Positions 1 through 9,613 of a DNA stretch of 12,313 bases are shown piece by piece (positions within the stretch are counted from its first letter, which is position 1; every line of letters begins with the position of its first letter). Source of the DNA: an uncultured Actinomycetes bacterium. Lineage in GTDB: Bacteria > Actinomycetota > Thermoleophilia > Gaiellales > F1-60-MAGs149. The stretch covers positions 1 to 12,313 of the forward strand of contig CAIQOY010000006.1 in assembly GCA_903873565.1 (NCBI GenBank), written 5' to 3'. A program made the translations under genes and the position numbers. Under the pieces are notes generated by a model. It had not been told where the DNA came from. It made no database searches and saw nothing but the letters and a program-made list of their open reading frames with translations.

Positions 1-2085
<2,085 letters not shown>

Positions 2086-2089
<4 letters not shown>

Positions 2090-2739
2090 GGGGTCTCCGT
2101 GGCCCCCACGCGCGCCGGTCGGGGCGCCGTGTGGACCTGTAGTCGGGTGATGGCCACCCGTCCGAGGTCGGCGTCCGCGCACTGCTGGAGCGCGCGGGCG
2201 ACCTCGTCGGGCTTGGCCGAGCCATCCTCCAGGATGGCGATGCGGACATGGACCGCCCCGTCCTCGACCGTCGGGTCGGGGGCGAAGCGCCGGACATCGA
2301 TCTGGCGGCGGCCCTTGGGGCCGGACCGCTCGACCTCGAGCGCGGGGGCGGCGCGGTAGGCCGCGCAGGCGCCCTCGAGCTCGGCCGCCCCGGCCGGGAA
2401 GGCGAGGCGGTAGCTCGCGCCCGTGACGTCGGCCTTGGGGCCGGCGGGGGCGCAGGACAGGGGGACGACGCCGCGCGGGCAGGTCGCGGCGAGCCGCTCC
2501 AGGACCTGCGCGGGGTCGAGGTCGTCGCCGACGAGGTCGACGGCGAGGTGCTCGTCCTCGGACGCGACGCCGACGCCGCGGGCTAGGGCCAGCGAGATCA
2601 CCGGCTTGGGCCGCATCCCCTGCGAGAGGGTGACCGCGTAGCCGGCGCGCCGCAGCGCGGCCAGCAGCACGTCCACCATCTCGAGGTGGCTGAGGAAGCG
2701 GGCGCGGTCGCGCACCGCAAGGCGCAGCTCGAGCCTCAA
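2086..2739 (-). CDS. TIGR03936/DUF2344 radical SAM-associated protein
   Basis: This is the small partner of TIGR03960-type radical SAM proteins. Its function is not established as far as I know, and in some bacteria the two are fused in one chain. With the proposed TTG start at 2739 the protein is 217 aa, close to the usual ~210. It opens RLELRLAVRDRARFLSHLEM, the characteristic start of the family. The conserved GMRPKPVISLALARGVGV stretch follows (about residues 42-59). A longer form from an ATG at 2829 (247 aa) is open, but its extra 30 residues are Ala/Pro-rich and overlap 61 nt of the radical SAM gene. I therefore prefer TTG, although its ribosome site is poor (GGGA 11 nt upstream). The stop overlaps the rng start (ATGA). 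Family call is confident; the exact start is not. Confidence 0.82.
2095..2098 (-). promoter_or_regulatory. Ribosome binding site of rng
   Basis: GGAG on the minus strand lies 5 nt upstream of the rng ATG and within the last codons of the DUF2344 gene. With the ATGA stop/start overlap it supports translational coupling of the two genes and this choice of rng start. Confidence 0.5.
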
Positions 2740-2767
2740 CGCGGCCGTGTCCCGCGGACGACCGGCA

Positions 2768-4546
2768 TCAGGCCTCCACCAGGCGGTTGCGGACGGGGCC
2801 GACGCAGGCGCCGCAATCGGTGCAGCCATCCCATCGGCAATCCCCCGTCGGCCGCTCGGCGCGACTCTGGTACCACTCGTCCAGCAGGAACTCCTTGCTC
2901 ACGCCGCTGCGCACGTGGTCCCACGGCAGCGGGTCGAGGGGGCCGCGCTCGCGCGTCGCCTCCACCTCGAGGTCCCGGCCGGCCGCGCCGAAGGCGGCGC
3001 GCCAGACGTCCTCGCGGTGGTGCTCCGTCCAGGCGTCGAAGCGCGCTCCCGCGCGCCACGCCGCCTCGAGCACGTCCCCGGTGATCGCGTCCCCACGACC
3101 GATCGCGGCCTCGAGCAGCGAGGTGCGGACGTCGTGGAGCGACAGCTTCAGCTGGCGGCCCCGGAGCGCGCGCCGCAGGTAGTCCTGCTTCACGCGCAGC
3201 TGGTCGGGCGGCGCCATGCCGTCCCACTGGAACGGCGTGTGCGGCTTGGGCACGAAGTTGGAGACGGAGACGTGGACGGTGAAGCGCCCGCCCTCGCCGT
3301 GGTGGCGGCGCCCGATCTCCCGCGCCCGGTAGCCGAGGTCGGCGATCCCCTGGACCTCCTCGAAGGTCTCGAGGGGGAGGCCGATCATGAAGTACATCTT
3401 GAGGCTCGTGTAGCCCGCCGCGAAGGCGGCGTCGATCGCCCGCTCGATCATCTCGTCGGTGATCGTCTTGCAGATGATGTCGCGCATCCGCTGGGTCGCC
3501 GCCTCCGGCGCCAGCGTGATCGAGCGCTGCCGGCCGTTGGCGGCCGCCGACAGCGCCACCGGGCCGGTGTCGACCCGGTTCGACGGGAGCGACAGGTGCA
3601 GGTCCGGCTTGGCGGCCTTGATCTCCCGGATCGCCCGCTCCACGCCCGTGTAGTCGCTCGTGGCGAGGCTGGTCAGGGACAGCTCGTCGTAGCCGGTGCA
3701 GCCGAGCTGCTCGAGGCCGACCCGCACGACGTCCTCCACGGACCGCTCCCGCACCGGCCGGTACCAGGTGCCCGCGTGGCAGAAGCGGCAGCCGCGGGTG
3801 CAGCCCCGCATCACCTCGACCGAGGCCCGCGAGAAGATCGCGCTGGCGTACGGCACGACCGGGCTGGTCGGGGCGGTGTCGATCGCGAAGTCCCGGAAGA
3901 TCGCCCGCTCCACGGGCAGGTCGCCCGCCGCGGGCAGGTACAGGTAGGGCAGCTCGGCGAGGCGGCGCAGCCGCTCCGCCCGGTCGGGGGTGGCCTCGAG
4001 GATGGCCACGATGCGGTCCATCCCCTCCTCCGCCTCGCCCATGAAGAACGCGTCGACGAAGCGGGCGAGCGGCATCGGGTTCGAGGCGCTCGGGCCGCCC
4101 GCCAGCACGATCGGGTCGCCCGGCCCGCGCTCCGCCGCGTGCAGCGGGATGCCGGCCAGGTCGATCAGCTCGAGCACGTTCGAGTAGGTCAGCTCGGCCT
4201 GCAGCGTGATGCCGAGCAGGTCGCAGTCGGCGACCGGGCGCCAGGTCTCCAGCGTGAACAGCGGCACCCCGGTCCGGCGCATCGCGTCGGCCATGTCGGG
4301 CCACGGGCAGTAGACGCGCTCGGCGGCCGCGGGGGTGCGGTCGTTGACGAGGCCGTAGAGGATCTGCAGGGCCTGGTTGGAGATGCCCACCTCGTACGCG
4401 TCGGGGTAGGCCAGGGCGATGCGGACGGCCGCGTCCGGCTTGACCGTCTCGTTCGTCTCGCCGCCGATGTAGCGGGACGGCTTCTCGACGGAGCCGAGCA
4501 GATCCTCGATCCGCGCTTGGAGGTCGTGCTGCTCCACGGACGGCAT
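2768..4546 (-). CDS. TIGR03960-type radical SAM protein with B12-binding-like N-terminus
   Basis: This is a 592-aa radical SAM enzyme of unknown substrate. Residues ~1-230 form the B12-binding-like N-terminal region typical of the family (YPDAYEVGISNQALQILYG, then LAGGPSASNPMPLA). I do not see the DxHxxG cobalamin motif there. The radical SAM core carries RGCTRGCRFCHAG, with the [4Fe-4S] ligands Cys249, Cys253 and Cys256. Later core elements include SLPSNRVD, ITLAPEAATQRMRD and MYFMIGLP. The extreme C-terminus has a second cysteine cluster, CX4CX2CX2C (Cys570, 575, 578, 581), which could hold another iron-sulfur cluster or zinc. The frame is open up to 4888, but everything before MPSVEQ lies inside rodA and is low-complexity, so I start at ATG 4546. 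A GTG three codons in is an alternative. The start is 26 bp after the rodA stop, with only a weak ribosome site (GGGT), so it is probably the next gene of the same operon. The DUF2344 gene follows. Confidence 0.9.
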   Translation of the reverse strand: MPSVEQHDLQARIEDLLGSVEKPSRYIGGETNETVKPDAAVRIALAYPDAYEVGISNQALQILYGLVNDRTPAAAERVYCPWPDMADAMRRTGVPLFTLETWRPVADCDLLGITLQAELTYSNVLELIDLAGIPLHAAERGPGDPIVLAGGPSASNPMPLARFVDAFFMGEAEEGMDRIVAILEATPDRAERLRRLAELPYLYLPAAGDLPVERAIFRDFAIDTAPTSPVVPYASAIFSRASVEVMRGCTRGCRFCHAGTWYRPVRERSVEDVVRVGLEQLGCTGYDELSLTSLATSDYTGVERAIREIKAAKPDLHLSLPSNRVDTGPVALSAAANGRQRSITLAPEAATQRMRDIICKTITDEMIERAIDAAFAAGYTSLKMYFMIGLPLETFEEVQGIADLGYRAREIGRRHHGEGGRFTVHVSVSNFVPKPHTPFQWDGMAPPDQLRVKQDYLRRALRGRQLKLSLHDVRTSLLEAAIGRGDAITGDVLEAAWRAGARFDAWTEHHREDVWRAAFGAAGRDLEVEATRERGPLDPLPWDHVRSGVSKEFLLDEWYQSRAERPTGDCRWDGCTDCGACVGPVRNRLVEA

Positions 4547-4572
4547 TCTACCCGGGCGCGGCGTGCGACCCG

Positions 4573-5766
4573 TCAGGCCGTCCCGGGCGGCGCGTCGCCC
4601 GGCTCGCCGCGGCGCGGTCCGCGCCGGCCCGTCCACGCGGGCGCGAGGGCGTCGCGCGGCAGCGCGCGGGCGCCCACGGCGAGCGCGAGGCCCATCGCCA
4701 CGAGGTTCGTGATCGTGTTCGAGCCGCCGTAGGTCATGAAGGGCAGCGGGATGCCCGTGGTGGGCGCGATCCCGAGCACCATCCCGATGTTGATCGCCAC
4801 CTGGGTCAGCAGCATCCCGAACACGCCCGCGGCGATGAAGGACTCCTCGAGGGTGCGCGCCCGCGGCACGATCCGCCCGATCCGCCACAGGCAGAACAGG
4901 TACAGGAGCAGGGCGATCGCGGCGCCCGCGAAGCCGCGGTCCTCGCCGACCACGGCGAACACGAAGTCCGTGTGGTGCTCGGGCAGGAACGAGCCCGCGG
5001 TCTGGCTGACGCCCTCGCCGCGGCCGGTCAGGCCGCCGGAGCCGATGGCGATCTTGGCCTGCTGCGCCTGGTAGGCGGCGGGGCTGCCGCCCTCCGGGTC
5101 GAGGAAGGCCACGATGCGCTCCGTCTGGTACGGGCGCAGGAGCGGCAGGCCGATCGACGGCAGGACGCCGAGCACGACCACGACCACGCCGACCCCGATC
5201 GCGCTCAGCACCGCGACGATCCGGCCGGGCAGGCCGGCCACGACCATCAGGGTCAGCGCGATCGCGATGTAGACGATCGAGGTGCCGAGGTCGGGCTGGA
5301 TGAAGACCAGCGCGAACGGCGGCAGCATCACGAGCACGACGCGCAGCACCATCCCCCAGCCCCGGATGCCGCGCCGCACGCAGTCGGCGAGGATCACGGA
5401 CACGCAGACGATCATCGCCACCTTGCCGATCTCCGACGGCTGCAGGGTGAAGAAGGGCAGCGGGATCCAGCGCTGCGAGCCGCGCGCCGCCGAGAAGCCG
5501 AGCACGACGATCAGGAGGCCGATCGTGCCGCCGTAGATGAACCAGAACAGGCGCCGGTAGACGCGCGGGTCGACCACGACGGCGACGGCGGCGAGCGTCA
5601 GGCCGAGCGCGATGTAGATGATGTGGCGGCGGACGAAGTAGCCGGGGTCGCCGAGGAAGTCGGACTGGGTGACGGCGCGCACGGCCTGCTCGCCGATCAC
5701 GAGCAGGAGGCCGATGGCCGCCACGAGCAGCCAGTCGACGCGGCGCAGGAGGTCGCGGCTCACCAT
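4573..5766 (-). CDS. rodA: Rod shape-determining protein RodA (SEDS peptidoglycan glycosyltransferase)
   Basis: This is a SEDS-family polytopic membrane glycosyltransferase. It polymerises lipid II into glycan strands of the lateral wall, in complex with PBP2. It is 397 aa, slightly longer than the ~370 of E. coli RodA. About ten hydrophobic segments are visible. SEDS signatures include SQRWIPLPFFTLQPSEIGKV, FIQPDLGTS and LTGRGEGVSQTAGSFLPEHH. Asp267 in HHTDFVFAVVGEDRGF matches the essential extracellular Asp of the family. The C-terminal hallmark GIAPTTGIPLPFMTYGGSN is intact. After the last membrane span comes a short Arg/Gly/Pro-rich cytoplasmic tail. The ATG at 5766 shares its A with the mrdA stop (TGATG); a GTG one codon later is also possible. 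The larger open frame running upstream through mrdA is a shadow. Confidence 0.96.
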   Translation of the reverse strand: MVSRDLLRRVDWLLVAAIGLLLVIGEQAVRAVTQSDFLGDPGYFVRRHIIYIALGLTLAAVAVVVDPRVYRRLFWFIYGGTIGLLIVVLGFSAARGSQRWIPLPFFTLQPSEIGKVAMIVCVSVILADCVRRGIRGWGMVLRVVLVMLPPFALVFIQPDLGTSIVYIAIALTLMVVAGLPGRIVAVLSAIGVGVVVVVLGVLPSIGLPLLRPYQTERIVAFLDPEGGSPAAYQAQQAKIAIGSGGLTGRGEGVSQTAGSFLPEHHTDFVFAVVGEDRGFAGAAIALLLYLFCLWRIGRIVPRARTLEESFIAAGVFGMLLTQVAINIGMVLGIAPTTGIPLPFMTYGGSNTITNLVAMGLALAVGARALPRDALAPAWTGRRGPRRGEPGDAPPGTA

Positions 5767-8003
5767 CAGTCGACCCGCTGGGCCTCGCGGGCCGGGTCGC
5801 GGCCGAGGGCCGGGCCGTCGTAGACGCCCGCCTCCTGGGCCTGCTGGACCTGCGCGATCGTCGCCTCGTCGACGCCGAACGCCCGCGCCATCACCTGGCG
5901 CACCGCCGGCGCGGCGGTCTCGCCACCGAAGCCGCCCTGCTCGATGACGCAGACGACGACCAGCTCCGGGTTCGACGCGGGGGCGTAGCCGGCGAACCAG
6001 GCGAAGTCGCGCTTGCCCTTCTTCTCGGCGGTGCCCGTCTTGCCGGCGACCGGGATCGGGAAGCCGGAGAAGGCCGCGTAGGCGGTGCCGTCGGGGTCCT
6101 GCACGGCGCCCTCGAGCCCGCGCCGGATCGCGGCCAGGACGTACGGGTCGATCGGCACGCGCTCGCCCGGCGCGGCCTCGAAGGTCTCGCGGACGGTGCC
6201 GTCCTGCCCGACCACGCTCGCGCCGATGTACGGGGTGACCAGCGAGCCGCCGTTGGCGATCAGGGCGTACAGCCGCGCGATCTGCAGCGGCGTCACCTCG
6301 ACGTCGCCCTGGCCGATCGACTGCAGGACCGCGTCGCCGGAGGTCCAGCGGTTCTGGATGCGGTCGTCGCCGAAGCGGCGCCGCTTGTAGGCGGCGTCGG
6401 GCACGCGCCCGGGCGCGTCGCCGCCGATGTCGATGCCGGTGGTCTGGCCCATCCCCAGCCGCTGGGCCCAGAGGGGCTGCGGCTCGAAGCGCCCGTTGCG
6501 GGGCGTCGCCTCGTAGAGGCGGTTGCCGAGCTCGTAGAAGTAGGTGTCGCAGGAGGTGGTGAGGGCGCGCACGAGGTCCATCGGCTCGTCGACGTCGGAC
6601 TCGAAGTTGCGGTAGCGCTGCCCGTCGATGTCCACGTACGGGGTGCACTGGATGATCCCGTTCGGCTGCGCCTGGCGGGCCTGGACGGCGGCGATCGCCG
6701 TGATCGGCTTCCAGGTCGAGCCGGCCGGGTAGAGGCCCGTCATGGCGCGGTCGAGGAGCGGCGAGCCCTTGCCGTCGGCGGCGAGGCGGCGCCAGTACTC
6801 CTGGCCGTCGGGCCCCGCCAAGCGCGCGGGGTCGAAGCCCGGATAGGAGGCCATCGCGCGGATCGCGCCCGTGCGCGGGTCGATGGCGACGATCGCCCCG
6901 GCCTCCGCCGCGGGGTGGCCGTTGGCGCGCGCGTAGCTGATCGCGTCGCGCAGCGCCGACTCGGCGGCGGCCTGCACGCCGACGTCGATCGTCAGGCGCA
7001 CGTTGTCGCCGGGCTTGGCGGCCTCGGAGCGCACGATCGGACCGACGGGGTCGCCGAAGGCGTTGACGCGCCGCTCGAGCGAGCCGTTGGTGCCGCGCAG
7101 GTAGCGGTCGAAGGCGCGCTCGACGCCGCGCTGGCCGACCACGTCGCCGGGCTCCGCGTCGCGGTACGTGACCTGGTCGGTGATCTGGTCGGGCGAGACC
7201 TCGGAGAGCTCGCCCCACAGGTGCGGGGCCATCGGGCGGCGCACGCCGTCCGCGCCGCGGACCGTGCGGTAGTCGCGGGCCGTGCCCTCCACGATGCGCA
7301 CGCCCGGGTAGAGCGCGGCGCGCTCCTTGAGGAAGAACAGCACCGAGCGGTCCACGTCCTCGGCGATCACGATCGAGTCGAACGGCGCCTTGACGGCGGC
7401 CTCGTGGATCGCGTCCTCCATCGAGGCCACGGTGATGCCCGACACGCGGGCCAGCTCCGCGAGCTGCGGGTAGTCGTCCGTGCAGCCCGCCCACGCGCGC
7501 ACCTCGGCGCCGCCCGTGATCTGGCGGTCGATCGCCGCGAGGCGCGCCCGGCGCCGCTCCGAACCGAGCGCGTTGGCCGCGGCGACGGCGTCGGCGATCC
7601 GCAGGGCGCGCAGGTTGTCGTCGCGCAGGTCGGGCGGGCCGGCGACGTCGCGGCCGCAGGCCACGAGCAGGTCGGGGAAGCGGGTGGGGTCGATCGCCAC
7701 CGCGTTGGCGGGGCGGCTGCCGACCAGCACCTTGCCCTGCGCGTCGAGGATCTGCCCGCGCGGGGCGGGCACGTCGATCGAGCGCAGGCCGTTCGAGACG
7801 GCCTCGGCGCGGTAGCGCTGCACGTCGAGGACCTGCAGGGACCACAGGCGCAGGACCAGGATCGCGATCAGGCCGATCGCGATCGCGGCGAGGATCGCCA
7901 TGCGCCGCCCGATGCGGTCGCGGTCGAAGCCGTCGCCGGGCGGCCGCGGCGGGGGCGGCGGCTCGTACTCGCGGGTCGGCTCGCCGACGGTCGGCGCGCT
8001 CAC
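5766..8003 (-). CDS. mrdA: Penicillin-binding protein 2 (elongation transpeptidase)
   Basis: This is a class B penicillin-binding protein that cross-links peptidoglycan in the periplasm or outer wall space during elongation, as the partner of RodA. The GTG at 8003 opens a 745-aa protein, longer than E. coli PBP2 (about 630). Residues 1-34 are cytoplasmic with a Pro run, and 35-53 form one membrane anchor. The pedestal/dimerisation domain follows (PAPRGQILD at 79-87) and has a Cys pair, Cys116 and Cys174. The transpeptidase domain has the nucleophile Ser429 in STWK (Lys432), SCD at 484-486, and KTG at 655-657 (KTGTAEKKG). SxD instead of SxN in the second motif is, as I recall, usual for PBP2. 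The GTG overlaps the mreD stop as GTGA, and a GGAG lies 6 nt upstream. The last codons overlap rodA. An FtsI-type division PBP is less likely, given the flanking mreD and rodA. Confidence 0.95.
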   Translation of the reverse strand: MSAPTVGEPTREYEPPPPPRPPGDGFDRDRIGRRMAILAAIAIGLIAILVLRLWSLQVLDVQRYRAEAVSNGLRSIDVPAPRGQILDAQGKVLVGSRPANAVAIDPTRFPDLLVACGRDVAGPPDLRDDNLRALRIADAVAAANALGSERRRARLAAIDRQITGGAEVRAWAGCTDDYPQLAELARVSGITVASMEDAIHEAAVKAPFDSIVIAEDVDRSVLFFLKERAALYPGVRIVEGTARDYRTVRGADGVRRPMAPHLWGELSEVSPDQITDQVTYRDAEPGDVVGQRGVERAFDRYLRGTNGSLERRVNAFGDPVGPIVRSEAAKPGDNVRLTIDVGVQAAAESALRDAISYARANGHPAAEAGAIVAIDPRTGAIRAMASYPGFDPARLAGPDGQEYWRRLAADGKGSPLLDRAMTGLYPAGSTWKPITAIAAVQARQAQPNGIIQCTPYVDIDGQRYRNFESDVDEPMDLVRALTTSCDTYFYELGNRLYEATPRNGRFEPQPLWAQRLGMGQTTGIDIGGDAPGRVPDAAYKRRRFGDDRIQNRWTSGDAVLQSIGQGDVEVTPLQIARLYALIANGGSLVTPYIGASVVGQDGTVRETFEAAPGERVPIDPYVLAAIRRGLEGAVQDPDGTAYAAFSGFPIPVAGKTGTAEKKGKRDFAWFAGYAPASNPELVVVCVIEQGGFGGETAAPAVRQVMARAFGVDEATIAQVQQAQEAGVYDGPALGRDPAREAQRVD

Positions 8004-8599
8004 AGGACGCTCCGCTCGGGCACCCCGAGCACGCGCCGGAGCACGGGCAGGAGCGCGATCGACACGAGCACCGTGAACATCGTCGCCGCCACCGCGGTGA
8101 CGGCCAGGTCGACCCAGGCCACCGGCTGGCCCGCGACCGCGGCCTCCACGGCCGAGTCGCCGAGGGCGTGGGCGAGCGCGGCGGCGCCGGCCACGACGAC
8201 GGCCATCCCGAGGGAGATCCGGCGGCGGGTGCGCGCGAACGCGCCGACGGCCCAGCCGATCGGCGTCAGGACGAGCGACGACGAGCCGAGCGGCAGCTGC
8301 AGGGCGACGTCGAAGACGAGGCCGGCGGCGAAGCCCGCCAGCGCGCCCCAGGCGGGGCCGTAGCGCAGCGCGATCGCCACGATCACGATCACGGCGAGGT
8401 CGGCGACGGCGCCGAGGACGCGCCCGTCGATCGCCAGCGCCACCTGCAGGTAGACCGCGACCAGGAGCGCGAGGGCGGCGGCCACGGGCGGCAGCGCCCG
8501 GGCGCCGCGGCCGCGGGCGGACGGGGCCGCCTCCTCGGCGAACTGGGCCTCCAGCTCGGTCAGGGGGTCGAGCGGGTCGAGGGCGTCGGGCGCGCTCAC
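8000..8599 (-). CDS. mreD: Rod shape-determining protein MreD
   Basis: This is a small integral membrane subunit of the elongasome that works with MreC to regulate PBP2-RodA. It is 199 aa from a GTG at 8599. Residues 1-38 form a cytoplasmic leader with a short DPLDPLTELE acidic/Leu motif, longer than in many MreD proteins. Hydrophobic segments then start near residues 39, 61 and 83, followed by two or three more. The family signature GFAAGLVFDVALQLPLG lies at about 89-105, with Asp97. The frame extends upstream to an ATG at 8659, but that part is Arg/Gly-rich and overlaps mreC. The GTG has a GGAGG 7 nt upstream and overlaps the mreC stop as GTGA, so I prefer it. MreD is poorly conserved; the call rests on the hydropathy pattern, the signature and the position between mreC and mrdA. 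Confidence 0.9.
   Translation of the reverse strand: MSAPDALDPLDPLTELEAQFAEEAAPSARGRGARALPPVAAALALLVAVYLQVALAIDGRVLGAVADLAVIVIVAIALRYGPAWGALAGFAAGLVFDVALQLPLGSSSLVLTPIGWAVGAFARTRRRISLGMAVVVAGAAALAHALGDSAVEAAVAGQPVAWVDLAVTAVAATMFTVLVSIALLPVLRRVLGVPERSVL
8010..8013 (-). promoter_or_regulatory. Ribosome binding site of mrdA
   Basis: GGAG on the minus strand, 6 nt before the GTG at 8003 and inside the end of mreD. It supports GTG as the mrdA start, for which there is no nearby ATG. Confidence 0.5.
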
Positions 8600-9498
8600 G
8601 GCGCCGCCTCCGCGCGGGTCAGCACGACGACGTTCGCGAACGAGCCGAGCTCGACCCACGGCACGACGAGGACGCTCTTGTAGGTGTCGGTGTCGGACTG
8701 GCGCGCCTCCGACACGACCCCGATCGGGAGGCCGCGTGGGTAGGCCGAGCCGAGGCCGCTGGTCGGGTCGATGAAGCCGCTGGTGACGACGCGGTCGCCC
8801 TGGCGCACCACGCTCGAGCGGGGCACGAAGCCGAGCACGAGCACGCCGGGGTCGGCCGCGCTCGGCTGCAGGATGCCGTCGGCGCCGCGCCGGCCCGCGA
8901 CCGCCGCGCCGACCGCCACGGAGGCGTTCGAGAGCAGCGCGACCGTGGCGGTGCGCTCCGTGACGGCCTCGACGCGGCCGACCAGCGCCGCGCCGCCCAC
9001 GTCGGCGGCGTCCGACACGCCGGCCAGCACCGGGTCGCCGACCTGCACCCCCACCTCCGTGCCGGCGTCGACGACGACGGTGCTGGAGGTCAAAGACGGC
9101 GAGCGGGCGACGATGCGGGCGGCGCGCGGCGCGTAGTCCTCGACGCGCGGGAAGTCCGGGGAGCGCACGTACCCGAGCAGGCCGCGCAGCTCCTCGACGT
9201 CCTGATCACGGGCCTCGAGGCGGGCGAGGTCCGCCCGCAGCACGGCGTTCTCGGCGGCGAGGCGGTCGCGCTCGGCGCGGGCGACGCGCAGGTCCCCGAA
9301 CCAGCCGATCAGGTCGCGCACCGGCTGGGTCGCGCGGCGCGCGGCCTCCTGGGCCGCGACCTGGGCGTCGGCGGCGCGCGCGGTCCCCTCGTCGACCCGG
9401 TCCTGGGCGCGGATCGAGACCGTCACCAGGGCGACGGCGACGAGCACGAGCGCGACCGGGACGATCCGGCGGGCGTGACGGGTGCGGGTGGAGGGCAT
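8596..9498 (-). CDS. mreC: Rod shape-determining protein MreC
   Basis: This is a single-pass extracytoplasmic scaffold of the elongasome that binds and activates PBP2. It is 300 aa, a usual length. A basic N-terminus (residues 1-11) precedes the membrane anchor at 12-29. A heptad-like coiled-coil region at about 40-108 (AERDRLAAENAVLRADLARL) is followed by the two beta domains. Family stretches include SPSLTSSTVVVDAGTEVGV, VGRVEAVTERTATVALLSN and VVTSGFIDPTSGLG with YPRGLPIGVV. The ATG at 9498 sits directly before the anchor as expected, but I see no convincing Shine-Dalgarno. It is the first gene of the mreC-mreD-mrdA-rodA block. No mreB is found before it in the window: a rhodanese gene lies upstream instead. 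Confidence 0.95.
   Translation of the reverse strand: MPSTRTRHARRIVPVALVLVAVALVTVSIRAQDRVDEGTARAADAQVAAQEAARRATQPVRDLIGWFGDLRVARAERDRLAAENAVLRADLARLEARDQDVEELRGLLGYVRSPDFPRVEDYAPRAARIVARSPSLTSSTVVVDAGTEVGVQVGDPVLAGVSDAADVGGAALVGRVEAVTERTATVALLSNASVAVGAAVAGRRGADGILQPSAADPGVLVLGFVPRSSVVRQGDRVVTSGFIDPTSGLGSAYPRGLPIGVVSEARQSDTDTYKSVLVVPWVELGSFANVVVLTRAEAAP
8607..8611 (-). promoter_or_regulatory. Ribosome binding site deciding the mreD start
   Basis: GGAGG on the minus strand, 7 nt before the GTG at 8599. It is the strongest Shine-Dalgarno near this junction, lies inside the mreC 3' end, and favours GTG over the upstream ATG at 8659. Confidence 0.6.
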
Positions 9499-9522
9499 CC
9501 GGGAGCGATCTCGGGTCGAGGA

Positions 9523-9538
9523 GCGGGCCGAGGCCCGC
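9523..9538 (-). repeat. GC-rich hairpin in the mreC leader
   Basis: The arms GCGGGC at 9523-9528 and GCCCGC at 9533-9538 pair perfectly around a 4-nt loop that can close further. It sits 24 nt before the mreC start and would lie in the mreC leader RNA. There is no T-tract after it on either strand, so it is not a standard intrinsic terminator. It may be a translation or RNA-stability element, or chance in GC-rich DNA. Confidence 0.35.
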
Positions 9539-9561
9539 GCCGGCGGGATGCGAGCACACGG

Positions 9562-9567
9562 ATTCTA
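9562..9567 (-). promoter_or_regulatory. Possible -10 box of an mreC promoter
   Basis: On the minus strand TAGAAT (one mismatch to TATAAT) lies in the only sizeable intergenic gap (9499-9613). It is about 64 nt before the mreC ATG. The -35 position, 16-18 nt upstream, is GC-rich and does not resemble TTGACA. It is therefore only a weak candidate for a promoter that would separate mreC-rng from the alr-cca-rhodanese block. AT-containing hexamers are rare here, which gives it some weight. Confidence 0.3.
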
Positions 9568-9613
9568 GCCGTCGGGCCGTTCGCGGACGGTGGTGCGGCT
9601 TGCCGTGCGGCCC

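Larger units (their letters stand above)
9499..9613. other. Intergenic region between the rhodanese gene and mreC
   Basis: This is the longest non-coding stretch in the GC-rich part (115 bp). It holds the TAGAAT candidate and the GC hairpin described separately. It also has a loose inverted repeat, GGGCCG at 9574-9579 with CGGCCC at 9608-9613, whose 28-nt spacing is too wide to act as a terminator. No open frame or RNA gene was recognised. Confidence 0.7.

Noticed and set aside
2747..4732. 661-codon plus-strand open frame opposite the radical SAM gene
   Set aside because: It is a shadow frame opposite a gene with clear CxxxCxxC and family motifs, and it has no recognisable domain.
4573..7845. 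1090-codon minus-strand frame that would fuse an N-terminal half to RodA
   Set aside because: The first ~690 residues are Arg/Pro/Gly-rich and come from mrdA read in another frame. The real RodA begins at 5766.
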